The notes: generated by a model not told the origin, from the letters alone. Positions 16,301 through 26,237 are shown, counted from the first letter of the stretch. The stretch is 64,000 nt of DNA from Brevibacillus humidisoli (GCF_020923435.1 NZ_CP087263.1:3057970-3121969); one strand, 5' to 3'. Program-made: numbers and translations.

Positions 16301-17575
16301 TTATTGCCCAAGCAGTGTCCGCCACGCTTGAGCGACCGCGTCCAATCCTTCCCGTGGTTTCTTTTCCCCTTTGTAAATGGCTTGGATCTCCGGATCAAAA
16401 GCGGCAAAAATCTGTCCGCCTTCCGGAATCACCGGGCGGTTTTTGGCCGCCTCCATCACCGCTTGGAAATCAGAAATCATGCGGTTTTCCTTCAATTCAG
16501 GCATGTCGTACGCCGACCGACGCGTTGGCAGCGTCCCATTCTTGCTGGCGAGAAACGCCTGGCTTTCCGCACTGGTGAGAAACGCGATCAATTTGTACGC
16601 AGCGTCTTTGACCGGGGAACCGGCATATATCGCCAGACTGTGCCCCCCCACCGGCGAGCCCGTCTGTCCGCCAGGTCCTGCGGGAATCGGTGCGATCCCG
16701 AGGTTGGTCGGATCTTGAAACTGCTCTCCGGAAAGAATGTCGGTCATGGCCCACGGACCGTTAAAAATCATGGCAGCCGAACCGTTTTTAAATGCTTCAT
16801 TCATATTTTGATAGCTGTTGGCAGCGTCCAAATCGCGAGGAGAGACACGATCGACATCGCGCAGCTTAAGCGCGAACTCCACTCCCTCTACAGCCCCTGG
16901 GGTATTGATCAGAATCTGTTTCTGCTCATCGATCAGTCCACCGCCAAACGCCCAGACAAACGGCAAGCTGAAGTAGGCCTCCGTCTGACGCAAGTAGAAT
17001 CCCCATTTATCCGTGCCGTTGGAGAGAGCTTTGGCCGCTTGGGCAAACTCTTCCATCGTTTTCGGTGCACTAGCAAAGCCGGCACCAGCCAACATTTTCT
17101 TGTTGTATAGGAGTGCCAGAGCGTCCGTCACTTCCGGAACGCTCCACACGCGGCCGTTCCATTTGCTGTAATTCAACGGCGCGTCCAGGAAGTCATCCTG
17201 GTCTTGAAAGTAGTCGTCCAGTGGTTCGAGCAGACCCAGCTTGGCAAACTCCGGTGTCCATGCCACCTCTGAGCGCAGCACATCCGGACCGTTGCCGGCC
17301 TGCGCCGCTGCACGGAACTTGTTTTGCGCCTCTCCGAAGGGAACCAACTGCATGTTTACCTTAATCTCTTTATTCTGCCGTTCGAATTCATCAATTATTT
17401 CTTTTAGTGCAACCGCTTCCGACTCCCGTACCGTGGTCCAGAACGTCACAGTAACTGGCCCGTCTTGCTGCTGTCCTGCTGTTTCAGTCGCTTCACTTCC
17501 TCCAGAACCGCCGCATGCGGCCAGCAAGATGGAGAATAGTACGGCCGCCGTCAAGATGCCAAAAACGCGTTTCAT
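16301..17575 (-). CDS. Maltose/maltodextrin-type ABC substrate-binding lipoprotein
   Basis: 424-residue family 1 binding protein. Lipoprotein signal MKRVFGILTAAVLFSILLAAC, then VTVTFWTTVRESEAVALKEI and the classic NGPWAMTDI and PVGGHSLAIYAGS segments. A GTG-ATG tandem start follows GAAAGGGG. First gene of the transporter operon. The maltodextrin assignment rests on the neighbouring GH15 enzymes and LacI regulator. No cognate ATPase is encoded here, so a shared MsmX-type ATPase elsewhere is expected (inference). Confidence 0.88.
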   Translation of the reverse strand: MKRVFGILTAAVLFSILLAACGGSGGSEATETAGQQQDGPVTVTFWTTVRESEAVALKEIIDEFERQNKEIKVNMQLVPFGEAQNKFRAAAQAGNGPDVLRSEVAWTPEFAKLGLLEPLDDYFQDQDDFLDAPLNYSKWNGRVWSVPEVTDALALLYNKKMLAGAGFASAPKTMEEFAQAAKALSNGTDKWGFYLRQTEAYFSLPFVWAFGGGLIDEQKQILINTPGAVEGVEFALKLRDVDRVSPRDLDAANSYQNMNEAFKNGSAAMIFNGPWAMTDILSGEQFQDPTNLGIAPIPAGPGGQTGSPVGGHSLAIYAGSPVKDAAYKLIAFLTSAESQAFLASKNGTLPTRRSAYDMPELKENRMISDFQAVMEAAKNRPVIPEGGQIFAAFDPEIQAIYKGEKKPREGLDAVAQAWRTLLGQ

Positions 17576-17716
17576 CACTGTACCCCTTTCTCTTAGTTAA
17601 TCGATTTCTGCCTGGACCTGGCCTAAATCAAGTACGGCGCTATAGCGCTAGCTAGACACCTGTGACGGCAGCAATTTTGACACCGTCTCTTATCTGAGGA
17701 AGGCATGGTGCCGCTG

Positions 17717-17732
17717 GTGCAAACGATTGCAC
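17717..17732. promoter_or_regulatory. LacI-family operator upstream of the binding-protein gene
   Basis: GTGCAAACGATTGCAC has 6-bp arms around an ACGA centre, the form of MalR-type operators with a central CG. It lies 142 bases upstream of the malE-like start, within the divergent regulatory region 17579-18026. Confidence 0.7.
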
Positions 17733-17814
17733 AAACTAGGATAGAACACCGCTGTTGATTTAGGATGCCCCTCTGCCTGTGTGTACCATCATCCTACAAC
17801 AAACCGTCCAGCAA

Positions 17815-17828
17815 GGAAAACGCTTCCA
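17815..17828 (+). promoter_or_regulatory. CcpA cre-like site in the mal regulatory region
   Basis: GGAAAACGCTTCCA fits TGWAARCGYTWNCW with one mismatch (first base). It sits between the two divergent transcription units and could mediate glucose repression of maltodextrin use. Confidence 0.5.
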
Positions 17829-17929
17829 TTCATCCAAAATGAGCAATATGAGCTAAATAGATCAGAATATCTCTTTCTGGCACCGTAAAGTTCCAGTATT
17901 TATTTATTTTTCTTCCATTTTCTCGTATT

Positions 17930-17959
17930 TTGTTTTTTCAGCAGACAACTGTTTACAAT
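17930..17959 (+). promoter_or_regulatory. Probable promoter of the LacI-type regulator gene
   Basis: TTGTTT (17930-17935), 18 bases, TACAAT (17954-17959). The LacI-type operator at 17989-18000 lies about 30 bases downstream. Confidence 0.45.
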
Positions 17960-17988
17960 CGCTTCGCTTTTCGCTACGATGAGAAAAA

Positions 17989-18000
17989 ACAAACGTTTGC
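17989..18000. promoter_or_regulatory. LacI-family operator in the regulator leader
   Basis: The palindrome CAAACGTTTG (17990-17999), flanked by A and C, shares its AAACG/CGTTT core with the sites at 17717 and 19670. It lies between the regulator's promoter and start codon, which suggests autoregulation. Confidence 0.6.
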
Positions 18001-18026
18001 ACTACCTCGTGCAGCAGGAGGAACAT

Positions 18027-19052
18027 ATGTCCGTTACCATAAAGGATGTGGCCCGTGCCGCAGGGGTCTCACCCTCTACGGTATCGCGGGTGATTTCCCG
18101 CCATCCCAAGATTAGTCCGGCGACCGCTCGAAAAGTAAGAGAGGCAATGGAATCGCTCGGCTACCATCCCAATATCATGGCAAAAAGCCTCGTTTCCAAG
18201 AGTACACAGACGATCGGGCTGGTCCTGCCCCGTTCAGCAGAAGAGCTGTTTGTCAATCCGTTTTTCTCAGAGGTGCTGCGAGGCATGCTGGCCTACGCCA
18301 ATACAGCTCGCTACGACATGCTGATGTCCTCGGCCACCAGTCAGCAAGAAGAACTGGACGCAGTCACCCGCATGGTGTTGGGGCGCCGCGTTGACGGTCT
18401 GATTCTGATGGCTCCACGGCTTGGCGACCCGATCATTGAGAGATTGCTGGAACTTGACTTTCCCTTTGTTTTGCTGGGCCGCTCTCCCGAACATGAAGAT
18501 CTGTTCCTGGTCAACAACAACAACGTAAGTGCCGGCTACGACGCCACCCATCACTTGATATCCCTGGGGCACACGCGCATCGGTTTTGTCGGGGGGCCGC
18601 CGGATATGGTGGTGATCCACGATCGTTTGACAGGCTACAAGCAAGCATTGGAAGAAGTCGGCTTACCCTTCCGGGACGAGTGGGTGATCAACGCTGATCT
18701 CCTGCAGAAGAGCGGCTTTCACGCCGTTTCGGTCGCGATGAACTATCAGGAGAAGCCCACAGCGTTCGTAATCGCGGACGACATTGTGGCTTTCGGGATG
18801 ATTCGCGGTCTATGCGAAGCCGGGCTGAGCGTACCCGAAGACGTCTCCGTGATCAGCTTTAACAACATCATGCTCTCGGAACTCTCCAACCCGCCGATCA
18901 GTACAATCGACATCGGGATTTACCACTTGGGCTACCTTACTGTACAGCAGTTGATCCGCAGACTGTCTGGGGAATCCAGCCTGCAAAAACAGGTGATCGT
19001 GCCGCACCGCCTGATTGTGAGAGGCTCGTCGGGTGCGCCACGTCCCAGGTGA
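18027..19052 (+). CDS. LacI-family transcriptional regulator (MalR-like)
   Basis: 341 residues. N-terminal helix-turn-helix SVTIKDVARAAGVSPSTVSR and hinge helix region SPATARKVREAMESLGYHPN, then a periplasmic-binding-protein-like sensor. The start at 18027 follows GGAGG; the open frame upstream runs through the promoter. Placed between the divergently read transporter operon and the second GH15 gene, with matching palindromes on both sides. It is the likely maltodextrin-responsive repressor. Confidence 0.92.
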   Translation: MSVTIKDVARAAGVSPSTVSRVISRHPKISPATARKVREAMESLGYHPNIMAKSLVSKSTQTIGLVLPRSAEELFVNPFFSEVLRGMLAYANTARYDMLMSSATSQQEELDAVTRMVLGRRVDGLILMAPRLGDPIIERLLELDFPFVLLGRSPEHEDLFLVNNNNVSAGYDATHHLISLGHTRIGFVGGPPDMVVIHDRLTGYKQALEEVGLPFRDEWVINADLLQKSGFHAVSVAMNYQEKPTAFVIADDIVAFGMIRGLCEAGLSVPEDVSVISFNNIMLSELSNPPISTIDIGIYHLGYLTVQQLIRRLSGESSLQKQVIVPHRLIVRGSSGAPRPR

Positions 19053-19171
19053 TACCCCCTTAGAGACATGAACTGATCCTCCTCCTTAGCAGGGCAACAG
19101 GGGAGGAGGCCATCTGCCCAGTTCGATCACTGCAGAACCGATCAGTGCTGAAAACGAAAGGAGTATCTCAC

Positions 19172-21124
19172 GTGCTACTATCACCTGTAACCAACAAACC
19201 GTATCGAAATGACGCGATCATCGGCAATTCTTCCATGCTGGCCGCCTTGGGAGCCAACGGAGAACTCTACCGTTTGTGGTGGCCGCATCTGGACATCCCT
19301 CAGCACATCGAACGGATGCGAATCGGTATCTGGCTAGACGAGCAGCAGCAGACCATCTGGCTGGACGATCCCGACAGTTGGCACCATCAACAACGATACA
19401 TCGACCAAACCAACGTGCTGCGCAGTACGGCAACCGGGATGCGGCTTCCTCTCCAAGTCACTACCACCGATTTTGTCTCGTCGGAGTGTGACCTGCTGGT
19501 ACGTCACTATGAACTGACCAATACCGGCACAGCGGAAATGGAGATACGCTTTGTCTGCTATGCCTCACTGACGATCGGCGAAAACCGCTTTTACAATACC
19601 GTCACCTATGATTCTCAAGTGGATGGCTTGGTCTTTTTTCGTCATACCTACTCGTTTGCGCTCGCTAGCGCAAACGTTTGCACCGGATACACCTGCGGTG
19701 ATGCCCTGCCACAGGCGGCTGCTGGTGATTTGATCGGGAACCGAATCGCAATGGCTTCTGACGGTGCTATCTGCTGGGAGCTATCGATCCAGCCTGGTCA
19801 GACTGTCTCTCTCCCGCTCTATCTCACAGCTGGCCACAGCATCGCTGAAGCCATCCGTAAAATGCGGGTCGCCAAAGAGAGGCCCGTACAGCAATGGCTC
19901 GCCGCAACAACTGACCACTGGCGCCAGTTCCTGCAGCAACTACCCTCGCTTCCATTGGCAGATGAGCGGATTCGCCGTCTCTATGAGCGCTCCATACTGG
20001 TTTTTGCACTGGTCTCTGACAAGCAGAGCGGAAGCATCATCGCTGCTCCCGAATTCGACGAAGCATTCACGCGCTGCGGCGGTTATGCCTTCTGCTGGGG
20101 TCGCGACGCCGCCTATATCGCCACCGCTTTTGACCGTGCCGGACTCTCTGCGATGTCCAGATCTTTTTATCGGTGGACACTGCTTGCCCAAGACCCTGAC
20201 GGAAGTTGGCAACAGCGCCACTATCACGATGGTCGGCTAGCTCCATCATGGGGACTGCAGATTGATGAAGGGGGATCGATTTTGTGGGGAATGCATCAGC
20301 ACTACCTCTCGACTCATGATCACACCTTCCTGTCAGAAATCTGGCCAGCGGTGGAAAAGGGGGCTGCGTTCCTTCTAACCCGTCTCGATCCACAGACGGG
20401 ACTGCCGCTGCCGACATGCGATTTATGGGAAGAACGGGTTGCTTCCCATACTTATTCCGCTGCCGCAGTGTGGGCAGGTCTCCGTAGTGCTGCCGCGATT
20501 GCCCGCGAACTGCAAAAACAGAGCCAGGTACAGCTGTGGAGCGAGGCAGCAGAGAGATTGAAAGCAGCAATCTTGTCGCAGACGGTCAATCAGCGGACAG
20601 GTACCTTTTATCGGGGACGCAGGCTGGTTGTCGATTATCCAACTTATTTGCGGGCCCGGGAAGCAGGTCAGCCGGTCGAATGCGAAACAGACGAGAAGGG
20701 CTACACCACTTATTTCATCGAATACGACGAAGTGATGGACATTAGTCTGCTTGGCTTGACCGTGCCCTTCGGATTGCTCCCAGCTGACGACCCACGAATG
20801 TCCGCGACGGCCGACGCCATTGAACTGACCTGCACGTCCCCGTTCGTTGGCGGGATTCGGCGGTATCAAGACGATTCTTACATCGGTGGGAACCCATGGA
20901 TTTTAACCACCCTATGGCTTGCCCAGTTCCGGATCAAACAAGGACGGTTTTCCGAAGCCAGGCAACACCTGGAATGGGCCATCGCCCATAGTACGTCGCT
21001 TGATCTGCTGCCGGAACAGGTGGACAGGCAGAGTGGGGAGCCTGCCTGGGTCATCCCACTCACCTGGTCACACGCCATGTATGTCCTGACTGTCCATATG
21101 CTGCACGACGCAGGGGAGCTATAA
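19172..21124 (+). CDS. GH15-family glycoside hydrolase (glucoamylase/glucodextranase-like), full length
   Basis: 650 residues: an N-terminal beta-sandwich (to about 260) and a helical catalytic barrel with CWGRDAAYIATAFDRAG, the acidic motif CDLWEERVASHTYSAAAVW and the C-terminal VIPLTWSHAMYVL. The GTG at 19172 has AAAGGAGT seven bases upstream, better than the GTG at 19145. There is no signal peptide, so it should degrade imported oligosaccharides in the cytoplasm. Follows the regulator gene by 119 bases and may be cotranscribed with it. Paralogue of the shorter enzyme at 13309. Confidence 0.9.
   Translation: MLLSPVTNKPYRNDAIIGNSSMLAALGANGELYRLWWPHLDIPQHIERMRIGIWLDEQQQTIWLDDPDSWHHQQRYIDQTNVLRSTATGMRLPLQVTTTDFVSSECDLLVRHYELTNTGTAEMEIRFVCYASLTIGENRFYNTVTYDSQVDGLVFFRHTYSFALASANVCTGYTCGDALPQAAAGDLIGNRIAMASDGAICWELSIQPGQTVSLPLYLTAGHSIAEAIRKMRVAKERPVQQWLAATTDHWRQFLQQLPSLPLADERIRRLYERSILVFALVSDKQSGSIIAAPEFDEAFTRCGGYAFCWGRDAAYIATAFDRAGLSAMSRSFYRWTLLAQDPDGSWQQRHYHDGRLAPSWGLQIDEGGSILWGMHQHYLSTHDHTFLSEIWPAVEKGAAFLLTRLDPQTGLPLPTCDLWEERVASHTYSAAAVWAGLRSAAAIARELQKQSQVQLWSEAAERLKAAILSQTVNQRTGTFYRGRRLVVDYPTYLRAREAGQPVECETDEKGYTTYFIEYDEVMDISLLGLTVPFGLLPADDPRMSATADAIELTCTSPFVGGIRRYQDDSYIGGNPWILTTLWLAQFRIKQGRFSEARQHLEWAIAHSTSLDLLPEQVDRQSGEPAWVIPLTWSHAMYVLTVHMLHDAGEL
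19653..19681. promoter_or_regulatory. Intragenic operator-like palindromes in the GH15 gene
   Basis: GCAAACGTTTGC (19670-19681) is a perfect 12-bp palindrome with the same core as the LacI-type sites upstream. It overlaps a second inverted repeat, CGTTTGCGC (19653-19661) with GCGCAAACG (19668-19676). Both are inside coding sequence (residues about 161-170). Confidence 0.5.
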
Positions 21125-21162
21125 GTCTTTATCACTGTCAGGTAAAAGAGTTCCAAATCATG

Positions 21163-21197
21163 ACAGGGCAGCGAACCAACATGGCTCGCTGCCCTGT
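21163..21197. terminator. Stem-loop between convergent genes
   Basis: ACAGGGCAGCGA and TCGCTGCCCTGT form a perfect 12-bp stem in the gap between the GH15 gene and the convergent phosphatase gene. No U tract follows on either strand, so termination is likely but weak. Confidence 0.6.
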
Positions 21198-21231
21198 ATA
21201 AAGATGTATGTATCACGTCGGTATCATTGCA

Positions 21232-22044
21232 TCAGTCTTGTTCAAATGAGGCTTTGAGATGGTTGAGCAATTCATCATAAAACGTCGGATTGCAGGCCAT
21301 CACACTGCTGTTTTCTGCGTAGGGCAACGGTACGCCGGAGATCTGGGTCACGACTCCGTCCGCTTCTTCGACGATGATCCTGCCTGCTCCAAAATCCCAC
21401 GGATGCAGCGACATGCTGACATAACCATCCAAACGGCCTGCTGCCACATAAGCCAATTCCAGTGCCGCACTGCCCAAAAGACGCATCCCCCGCACCTTTC
21501 CCGCCAATTGCTTTACGATCTGGTCGATGCCGATCTGTTCTGCTCTTTTGTTCCAGAAGACACTGGTACAGAGCAGCGCTTCCTCCAGTTTGACCGATCT
21601 GGTCAATCGCAGCCGACGATGGTTGAGAAAAGCTCCCCCGCCTTTGACCGCCCAAAACATCTCTCCGCGTGACGGGTCATAGACGACGCCGATCACGCCT
21701 TCTCCTTGATGATAGACCGCGATCGACACGGAGTAATTGATCTGCTGATGAACGAAATTGGTCGTCCCGTCAATCGGATCGATGATCCACAATGTCTCGT
21801 GGTTGGTGGTATCCCTCTGGCTGGTACTCTCTTCACCGAGAATGCCGTGATCGGGGAACTGTTTCAGAATCGTCTCTACTACGTATTGCTCCACTTCTTT
21901 GTCGACCGCCGTGACCAGATCGGATGCCGAGGTCTTGTATTCAACCGAAAAAGGCTGCTTCAACCGCTCGAGACTGAGTTCGCCGGCCGCCCGTGCACAG
22001 CGAAGGGCCAACTGTTTCACCGCATCTATCGGAAACTCTTGCAC
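21232..22044 (-). CDS. Inositol-monophosphatase-family protein
   Basis: 270 residues from the GTG at 22044 (GGGTGG eight bases upstream); the open frame extends to a GTG at 22110. Metal-binding motifs of the family are all present: GEES, then WIIDPIDGTTNFVHQ, and HPWDFGAGRIIVEEADGVVT near the C-terminus. Enzymes of this family dephosphorylate inositol phosphate, histidinol phosphate, PAP or sugar bisphosphates. The substrate cannot be assigned here. It stands alone, convergent to the GH15 gene. Confidence 0.9.
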   Translation of the reverse strand: MQEFPIDAVKQLALRCARAAGELSLERLKQPFSVEYKTSASDLVTAVDKEVEQYVVETILKQFPDHGILGEESTSQRDTTNHETLWIIDPIDGTTNFVHQQINYSVSIAVYHQGEGVIGVVYDPSRGEMFWAVKGGGAFLNHRRLRLTRSVKLEEALLCTSVFWNKRAEQIGIDQIVKQLAGKVRGMRLLGSAALELAYVAAGRLDGYVSMSLHPWDFGAGRIIVEEADGVVTQISGVPLPYAENSSVMACNPTFYDELLNHLKASFEQD

Positions 22045-22156
22045 CTGTATCGCCACCCATATGGATCTGTCTGTTATGGTTAGTGTACCATACTTGTGAA
22101 CGGGATACACACCTAAAAGAGCGGATGATAGGAAAACCCGAAGCTTGCGAACACAT

Positions 22157-22187
22157 AAAAAGGAGAGTACCTCGGCAGTACTCCCCT
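22157..22187 (-). terminator. Terminator of hppD
   Basis: Minus strand AGGGGAGTAC (22187-22178), loop, GTACTCTCCT (22170-22161), then TTTT. Ten pairs including one G-U. It lies 36 bases after the HPPD stop. Confidence 0.8.
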
Positions 22188-22223
22188 AATCGATGGTCCA
22201 TGATCGTGATCGCTGCCCCGTGC

Positions 22224-23312
22224 TTACAGGTTGCCGCGAAGTTCTTGTTCCCGCTCCAATGCTTCAAACAGCGCTTTAAAGTTGCCGTTGCCGAACCCAC
22301 GTGCACCCTTGCGCTGAATGATCTCGAAAAACAGGGTTGGACGGTCGACCACCGGTTTGCTGAACAGCTGCAGCAGGTATCCCTCGTCGTCACGATCAAC
22401 GAGAATGCGCAAATCTTTCAACACTTCGATGTCTTCTTCGATGCTTCCCACGCGATCCTTCAGATCCTCGTAGTACGTATCGGGTACATACGGGAAATCC
22501 ATCCCATTTTCACGAAGTTTGGTCACCGTCTCCACAATGTCATTGGTCAAGAGTGCGATATGCTGCACGCCGGGCCCTTTGTAGAACTCCAGAAACTCCT
22601 CGATCTGCGACTTCCGCTTCCCTTCTGCCGGCTCGTTGATCGGGAACTTGATGCGTCCGGTGCCGCTTTGCATCACCTTGGACATCAGCGCGGAATACTC
22701 AGTAGAAATATCGTCGTCGTCGAAATTCTGGGTCGCAGTGAAGCCCATCACCTTTTCGTAATAGGCAACCCATTCATCCATCACTTCCACATTCCCGACA
22801 ATATGGTCAATGCCGATCAATCCAGTGCCTTCCCCTTTTACGATTGGCTCGTACGCCTTGAAACCAGGGAAGAATGCGCCTTTGTAGTCTTTTCGTTCAA
22901 TGAACGAGTGAACAGTATCTCCATAGGTTCCGATGGTCGCTTTTTTCACTGTTCCCTGTTCGTCACGATACTCAGTCGGCTCCATGATCGGAATCGCTCC
23001 GCGAGAGACCGCTTCCCGGTATGCCTGTTCACAGTCTTCGACGCGCAGTGCAATATCCTTTACGCCCTCCCCGTGCTGTCTCACGAAATCGGCAATCGGA
23101 TGCTCAGGAGTGAGTGCCCCACTCACCACGAATGTCAGGTGGTTCTGTTTGAGGACGTACGACACCTTGTCACGGCTGCCTGTCTCCAGCCCGGCGTAGG
23201 CAAATGCCTCAAAGCCAAGCGTCTTGGTTAAATAATGCATTGCCTGCTTAGCATTTCCCACGTAAAACTCCACGTGATCCCAGTCTTGAATGGGAAAGAA
23301 ATCTGTCGCCAT
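22224..23312 (-). CDS. hppD: 4-hydroxyphenylpyruvate dioxygenase
   Basis: 362-residue Fe(II) enzyme of tyrosine catabolism: 4-hydroxyphenylpyruvate plus O2 gives homogentisate and CO2. Two vicinal-oxygen-chelate domains (WDHVEFYVGNAKQAMHYLTK and GIDHIVGNVEVMDEWVAYYE). The metal triad falls in GIDHIV, VQHIALLT and FFEIIQRKG, and the C-terminal NFKALFEALEREQELRGNL gating helix is intact. The ATG at 23312 follows GGAGGGG. Single-gene unit with its own terminator; no homogentisate-pathway genes are adjacent. Confidence 0.97.
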   Translation of the reverse strand: MATDFFPIQDWDHVEFYVGNAKQAMHYLTKTLGFEAFAYAGLETGSRDKVSYVLKQNHLTFVVSGALTPEHPIADFVRQHGEGVKDIALRVEDCEQAYREAVSRGAIPIMEPTEYRDEQGTVKKATIGTYGDTVHSFIERKDYKGAFFPGFKAYEPIVKGEGTGLIGIDHIVGNVEVMDEWVAYYEKVMGFTATQNFDDDDISTEYSALMSKVMQSGTGRIKFPINEPAEGKRKSQIEEFLEFYKGPGVQHIALLTNDIVETVTKLRENGMDFPYVPDTYYEDLKDRVGSIEEDIEVLKDLRILVDRDDEGYLLQLFSKPVVDRPTLFFEIIQRKGARGFGNGNFKALFEALEREQELRGNL

Positions 23313-23454
23313 CTGTTTCCCCTCCATGATTAAAACAGAATGATATCTTCTGTCTTGAGATTACAATGGAAGCGCTTAACCCCGCAAGAACACGGGGTGA
23401 CGCTGAAACGCTTTTATATGATGAAGCGATCCAGACACAGATGGGGACAGGGAC

Positions 23455-23485
23455 ATAAAAAAGGCTGTCAACGGTTTGACAGCCT
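23455..23485 (-). terminator. Terminator of the chemoreceptor operon
   Basis: Minus strand AGGCTGTCA (23485-23477), short loop, TGACAGCCT (23470-23462) and a run of T. It lies about 45 bases after the transmembrane chemoreceptor stop. Confidence 0.85.
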
Positions 23486-23530
23486 CGCCTCTTTCCTTCT
23501 CGATATTGAGATGCCTTCGGTACCCACATG

Positions 23531-25213
23531 CTAATAGCGGAACCTGCCAATCGACTGATTGAGCTGTTCGGCCATTCGGGCCAGATTTTCCGCCATGCCG
23601 TTGATTTCTTCCATCGAAGCGCTTTGCTGTTCCATCGATGCAGCCAACTCTTCGCTGCTTGCCGACGACTGTTGAGTAATCGCGGAAATACTCTCCACCG
23701 ATTGAACCGCTTGGCTGCTTTTCTGCATGATCTGTTCCGCTGAACTGTTGACTCGCTGCACCTTGGAAGATAGATCGTACACAATCTGGGTAATTTCCGA
23801 AAACAGCTCTCCTGTCTCGTTGATTTTCCCCGAACCAAGTCTCACCTGCTCTACCACTTCACCCATCGATGCTTCGGCCTCTCCCGCTTCCTGCCGTACG
23901 GCATCCAGGATGCCGGCGATTTGGTTGGTCGACTCTGCAGCCTGCTCCGCCAGTTTGCGTACCTCGTCTGCCACCACAGCGAATCCGCGTCCCTGTTCGC
24001 CGGCACGTGCTGCTTCGATTGCCGCATTGAGTGCCAACAAGTTGGTTTGGGAAGCAATATCATTGATGACAGCCAGAATCTGTGTAACCGCTTCTGTTTT
24101 TTGTCCCAACTCGGCCACAATCTGTGAAGTAGTAGATACTTTCTCTTCGATCGTCTGCATCTGCCCAATCGACTGCTGTACACCATCCAACCCTTTCTGG
24201 GTCGCCTGGTTGGCCAGTCGGGACTGCTTTTCCATTTCTCCGGCGTGCTCAGCTACCTCGCTGATCTCTTCCGATACCTGCTGGATCACGCCAAGCGTTT
24301 CCGAAGCATTTTCTGCTTGTGAGGTGGCCCCTGAGGCCAACTGCTCTGCTGTTGCCGAGACCTGCTCGATGCCGCGGGTCATCTCGGTCGACGATGCTTG
24401 CAGTTCCTCGCTTGATCCCGCCACATTTTGTGCAATCTCTGCCGTCTGACGAATCAGCCCTTTGATGTTGTCATTCATCGTATTAATCGCCTGTGTCAGC
24501 TGGCCTACCTCGTCTTTTGATTTGGTTTTTACCTGTTCTACGCTGAGATCCCCCTCAGCCATGCGCATAGCGACGGATTGAATCTGTTTCAATGGTCCTG
24601 TGATGATTCGCGAGATGAAGAAGGCAATCAAGAAACCGACGATCACCGAAGCCAAGATAGAAACCAGTGCGACCAGGTAGGTGGCGGAAATTTTCTCCTC
24701 TGCCTGGGTCACAGCGCTCATCCTGGATTCTCTCACCAGATTCACCAACTGGTCGAGCGTATCCATCAGCTGTTTTCGCTGCGCGGCAAGCATCTGATTG
24801 TATTCGATGGCATCCTCTATTTTGCCCTGTCGAACCGCAGGAATAATCTGATCATTGACCACTTTGTCAATCACTTGATTTATTCCGATGATCTCATTAA
24901 ACAGCTCTCTTTCTTCTTCCGTGTCCATCCTAACTTCGATCTGTTCCAGGATGCCTTTTTGCCTCTCTACCCTCTCATTAAATGCAGTCACGTATTCAGG
25001 GTTGGCTTCCATGATGAACGCCTGTATCTGTCCCCGCTTGGCCCGATCCAGACTGCGCAGTTCTTCAATCCCGATCGCTCGGTCCGACCTCCTGATCATC
25101 GCCGATACATTCTCTTCTATTCCTGCCACCTGCTGCAGGATCACGCCGACACCGGCGGTAAAAATAATAATGACAGCTAAAAACCCTAACAGCAATTTTA
25201 GTCCGATTTTCAT
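23531..25213 (-). CDS. Transmembrane methyl-accepting chemotaxis protein
   Basis: 560 residues: first helix at about 4-25, a helical extracellular sensor (4HB-type) to about 180, second helix ([20 protein letters not shown]), HAMP, then a signalling domain. The hairpin tip is [20 protein letters not shown], followed by KLAE. The C-terminus lacks an NWETF-type CheR/CheB tether. The start at 25213 follows GGAGG. Last of three genes read together. Confidence 0.95.
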   Translation of the reverse strand: MKIGLKLLLGFLAVIIIFTAGVGVILQQVAGIEENVSAMIRRSDRAIGIEELRSLDRAKRGQIQAFIMEANPEYVTAFNERVERQKGILEQIEVRMDTEEERELFNEIIGINQVIDKVVNDQIIPAVRQGKIEDAIEYNQMLAAQRKQLMDTLDQLVNLVRESRMSAVTQAEEKISATYLVALVSILASVIVGFLIAFFISRIITGPLKQIQSVAMRMAEGDLSVEQVKTKSKDEVGQLTQAINTMNDNIKGLIRQTAEIAQNVAGSSEELQASSTEMTRGIEQVSATAEQLASGATSQAENASETLGVIQQVSEEISEVAEHAGEMEKQSRLANQATQKGLDGVQQSIGQMQTIEEKVSTTSQIVAELGQKTEAVTQILAVINDIASQTNLLALNAAIEAARAGEQGRGFAVVADEVRKLAEQAAESTNQIAGILDAVRQEAGEAEASMGEVVEQVRLGSGKINETGELFSEITQIVYDLSSKVQRVNSSAEQIMQKSSQAVQSVESISAITQQSSASSEELAASMEQQSASMEEINGMAENLARMAEQLNQSIGRFRY

Positions 25214-25267
25214 GCTGTACCCTCCAATCATCCAAAGAAAATCAATTATGTAGAAAGCCCCCTGCCG

Positions 25268-26224
25268 TTACGCTGAAGGGGCTCTGTCCAACATCCGTTT
25301 CAATTCTTCATAGCTGGCTTCCAGTTCATGATCGACGATGCTTGACTCTTTTACGTGCGAGACCAATTCCTCATGGACACTGTCCAGCAGCGATTGTGCT
25401 TCCGTCACTTGTTGGGCGATACTATCGGCAAACGTTTTCTGCCGCCCGATCGTCTCGATCACCCCACTTACTTCCTGCTCCACCTGGTTGAACGCGCTGA
25501 CGGTCTCGTCCATCTTGCCAGATGCCAACTGGCTAAGCTCAAGCCCTTGCCGAATCGTGGCGATATTTTTCTCTGCATTAGCCAACGCTACCTTCGTCTC
25601 CTCCTGCATCGTTTCGATCAGAGAGGCGATGCTTTTCGTGGAGTTGGCTGTCATCTCGGCCAGCTTGCGCACTTCATCTGCTACCACAGCGAAGCCGCGT
25701 CCCTGTTCACCGGCCCGTGCGGCCTCAATGGCTGCATTGAGCGCCAACAGATTAGTCTGGTTGGCAATATCACTGATCACCTGGACAATCGTTGTGATTT
25801 CACCAGACCGCTCCTCCAACCTGTTCATCGAAGTGGACGTAGTAGCCGACTCCTGCTCCAATCTGGAGATGACACTTACGACATCCTCCAGCGCTTTCTT
25901 CCCCTCCTGTGACCTGTCGAGTGATTCTTTCGAGATCTGTGTCAACCGTTCTCCGCCCGTTGAGAGTTGATTCGCCGTCACGTCCGATTCTTCACTGATC
26001 TGTCTGATCTGGTCAATGGTCTCCTTTAGACGAGCCGCGATATCGGCGATCTCTCCGTGCTGCGCGTTGACCAGTCCGTGCTGTTTTATGATGCTGCCCA
26101 TTCGCTCGTACAGGGCGAGAATGTCCTTCTCTAGTGACCGTTTCTGTTCGTCAGCGGGATCGACCACTGCAATCGCTGCCGCTGTTTCTGCTTGAACCTG
26201 ATTCTTTTTCTTTTTCCAAAGCAT
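25268..26224 (-). CDS. Soluble methyl-accepting chemotaxis-type protein
   Basis: 318 residues with no transmembrane segment. A basic N-terminus (MLWKKKKNQ) and a short helical region precede a signalling domain with the same tip ([20 protein letters not shown]). The C-terminal 60 residues are an extra helical region ([20 protein letters not shown]). The ATG at 26224 follows GGAGG. It begins 13 bases after the membrane-protein stop and ends 54 bases before the transmembrane receptor. Its stimulus may reach it through the membrane protein (inference). Confidence 0.92.
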   Translation of the reverse strand: MLWKKKKNQVQAETAAAIAVVDPADEQKRSLEKDILALYERMGSIIKQHGLVNAQHGEIADIAARLKETIDQIRQISEESDVTANQLSTGGERLTQISKESLDRSQEGKKALEDVVSVISRLEQESATTSTSMNRLEERSGEITTIVQVISDIANQTNLLALNAAIEAARAGEQGRGFAVVADEVRKLAEMTANSTKSIASLIETMQEETKVALANAEKNIATIRQGLELSQLASGKMDETVSAFNQVEQEVSGVIETIGRQKTFADSIAQQVTEAQSLLDSVHEELVSHVKESSIVDHELEASYEELKRMLDRAPSA

Positions 26225-26237
26225 CTCCAACAACCTC

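Noticed and set aside
22141-23231. 412-codon plus-strand frame opposite HPPD
   Set aside because: Antisense to the complete and motif-intact hppD gene and across its terminator.
23366-23381. TGGAAGCGCTTAACC upstream of hppD as a cre site
   Set aside because: Three mismatches to the consensus, one in the core half-sites; not strong enough to list.
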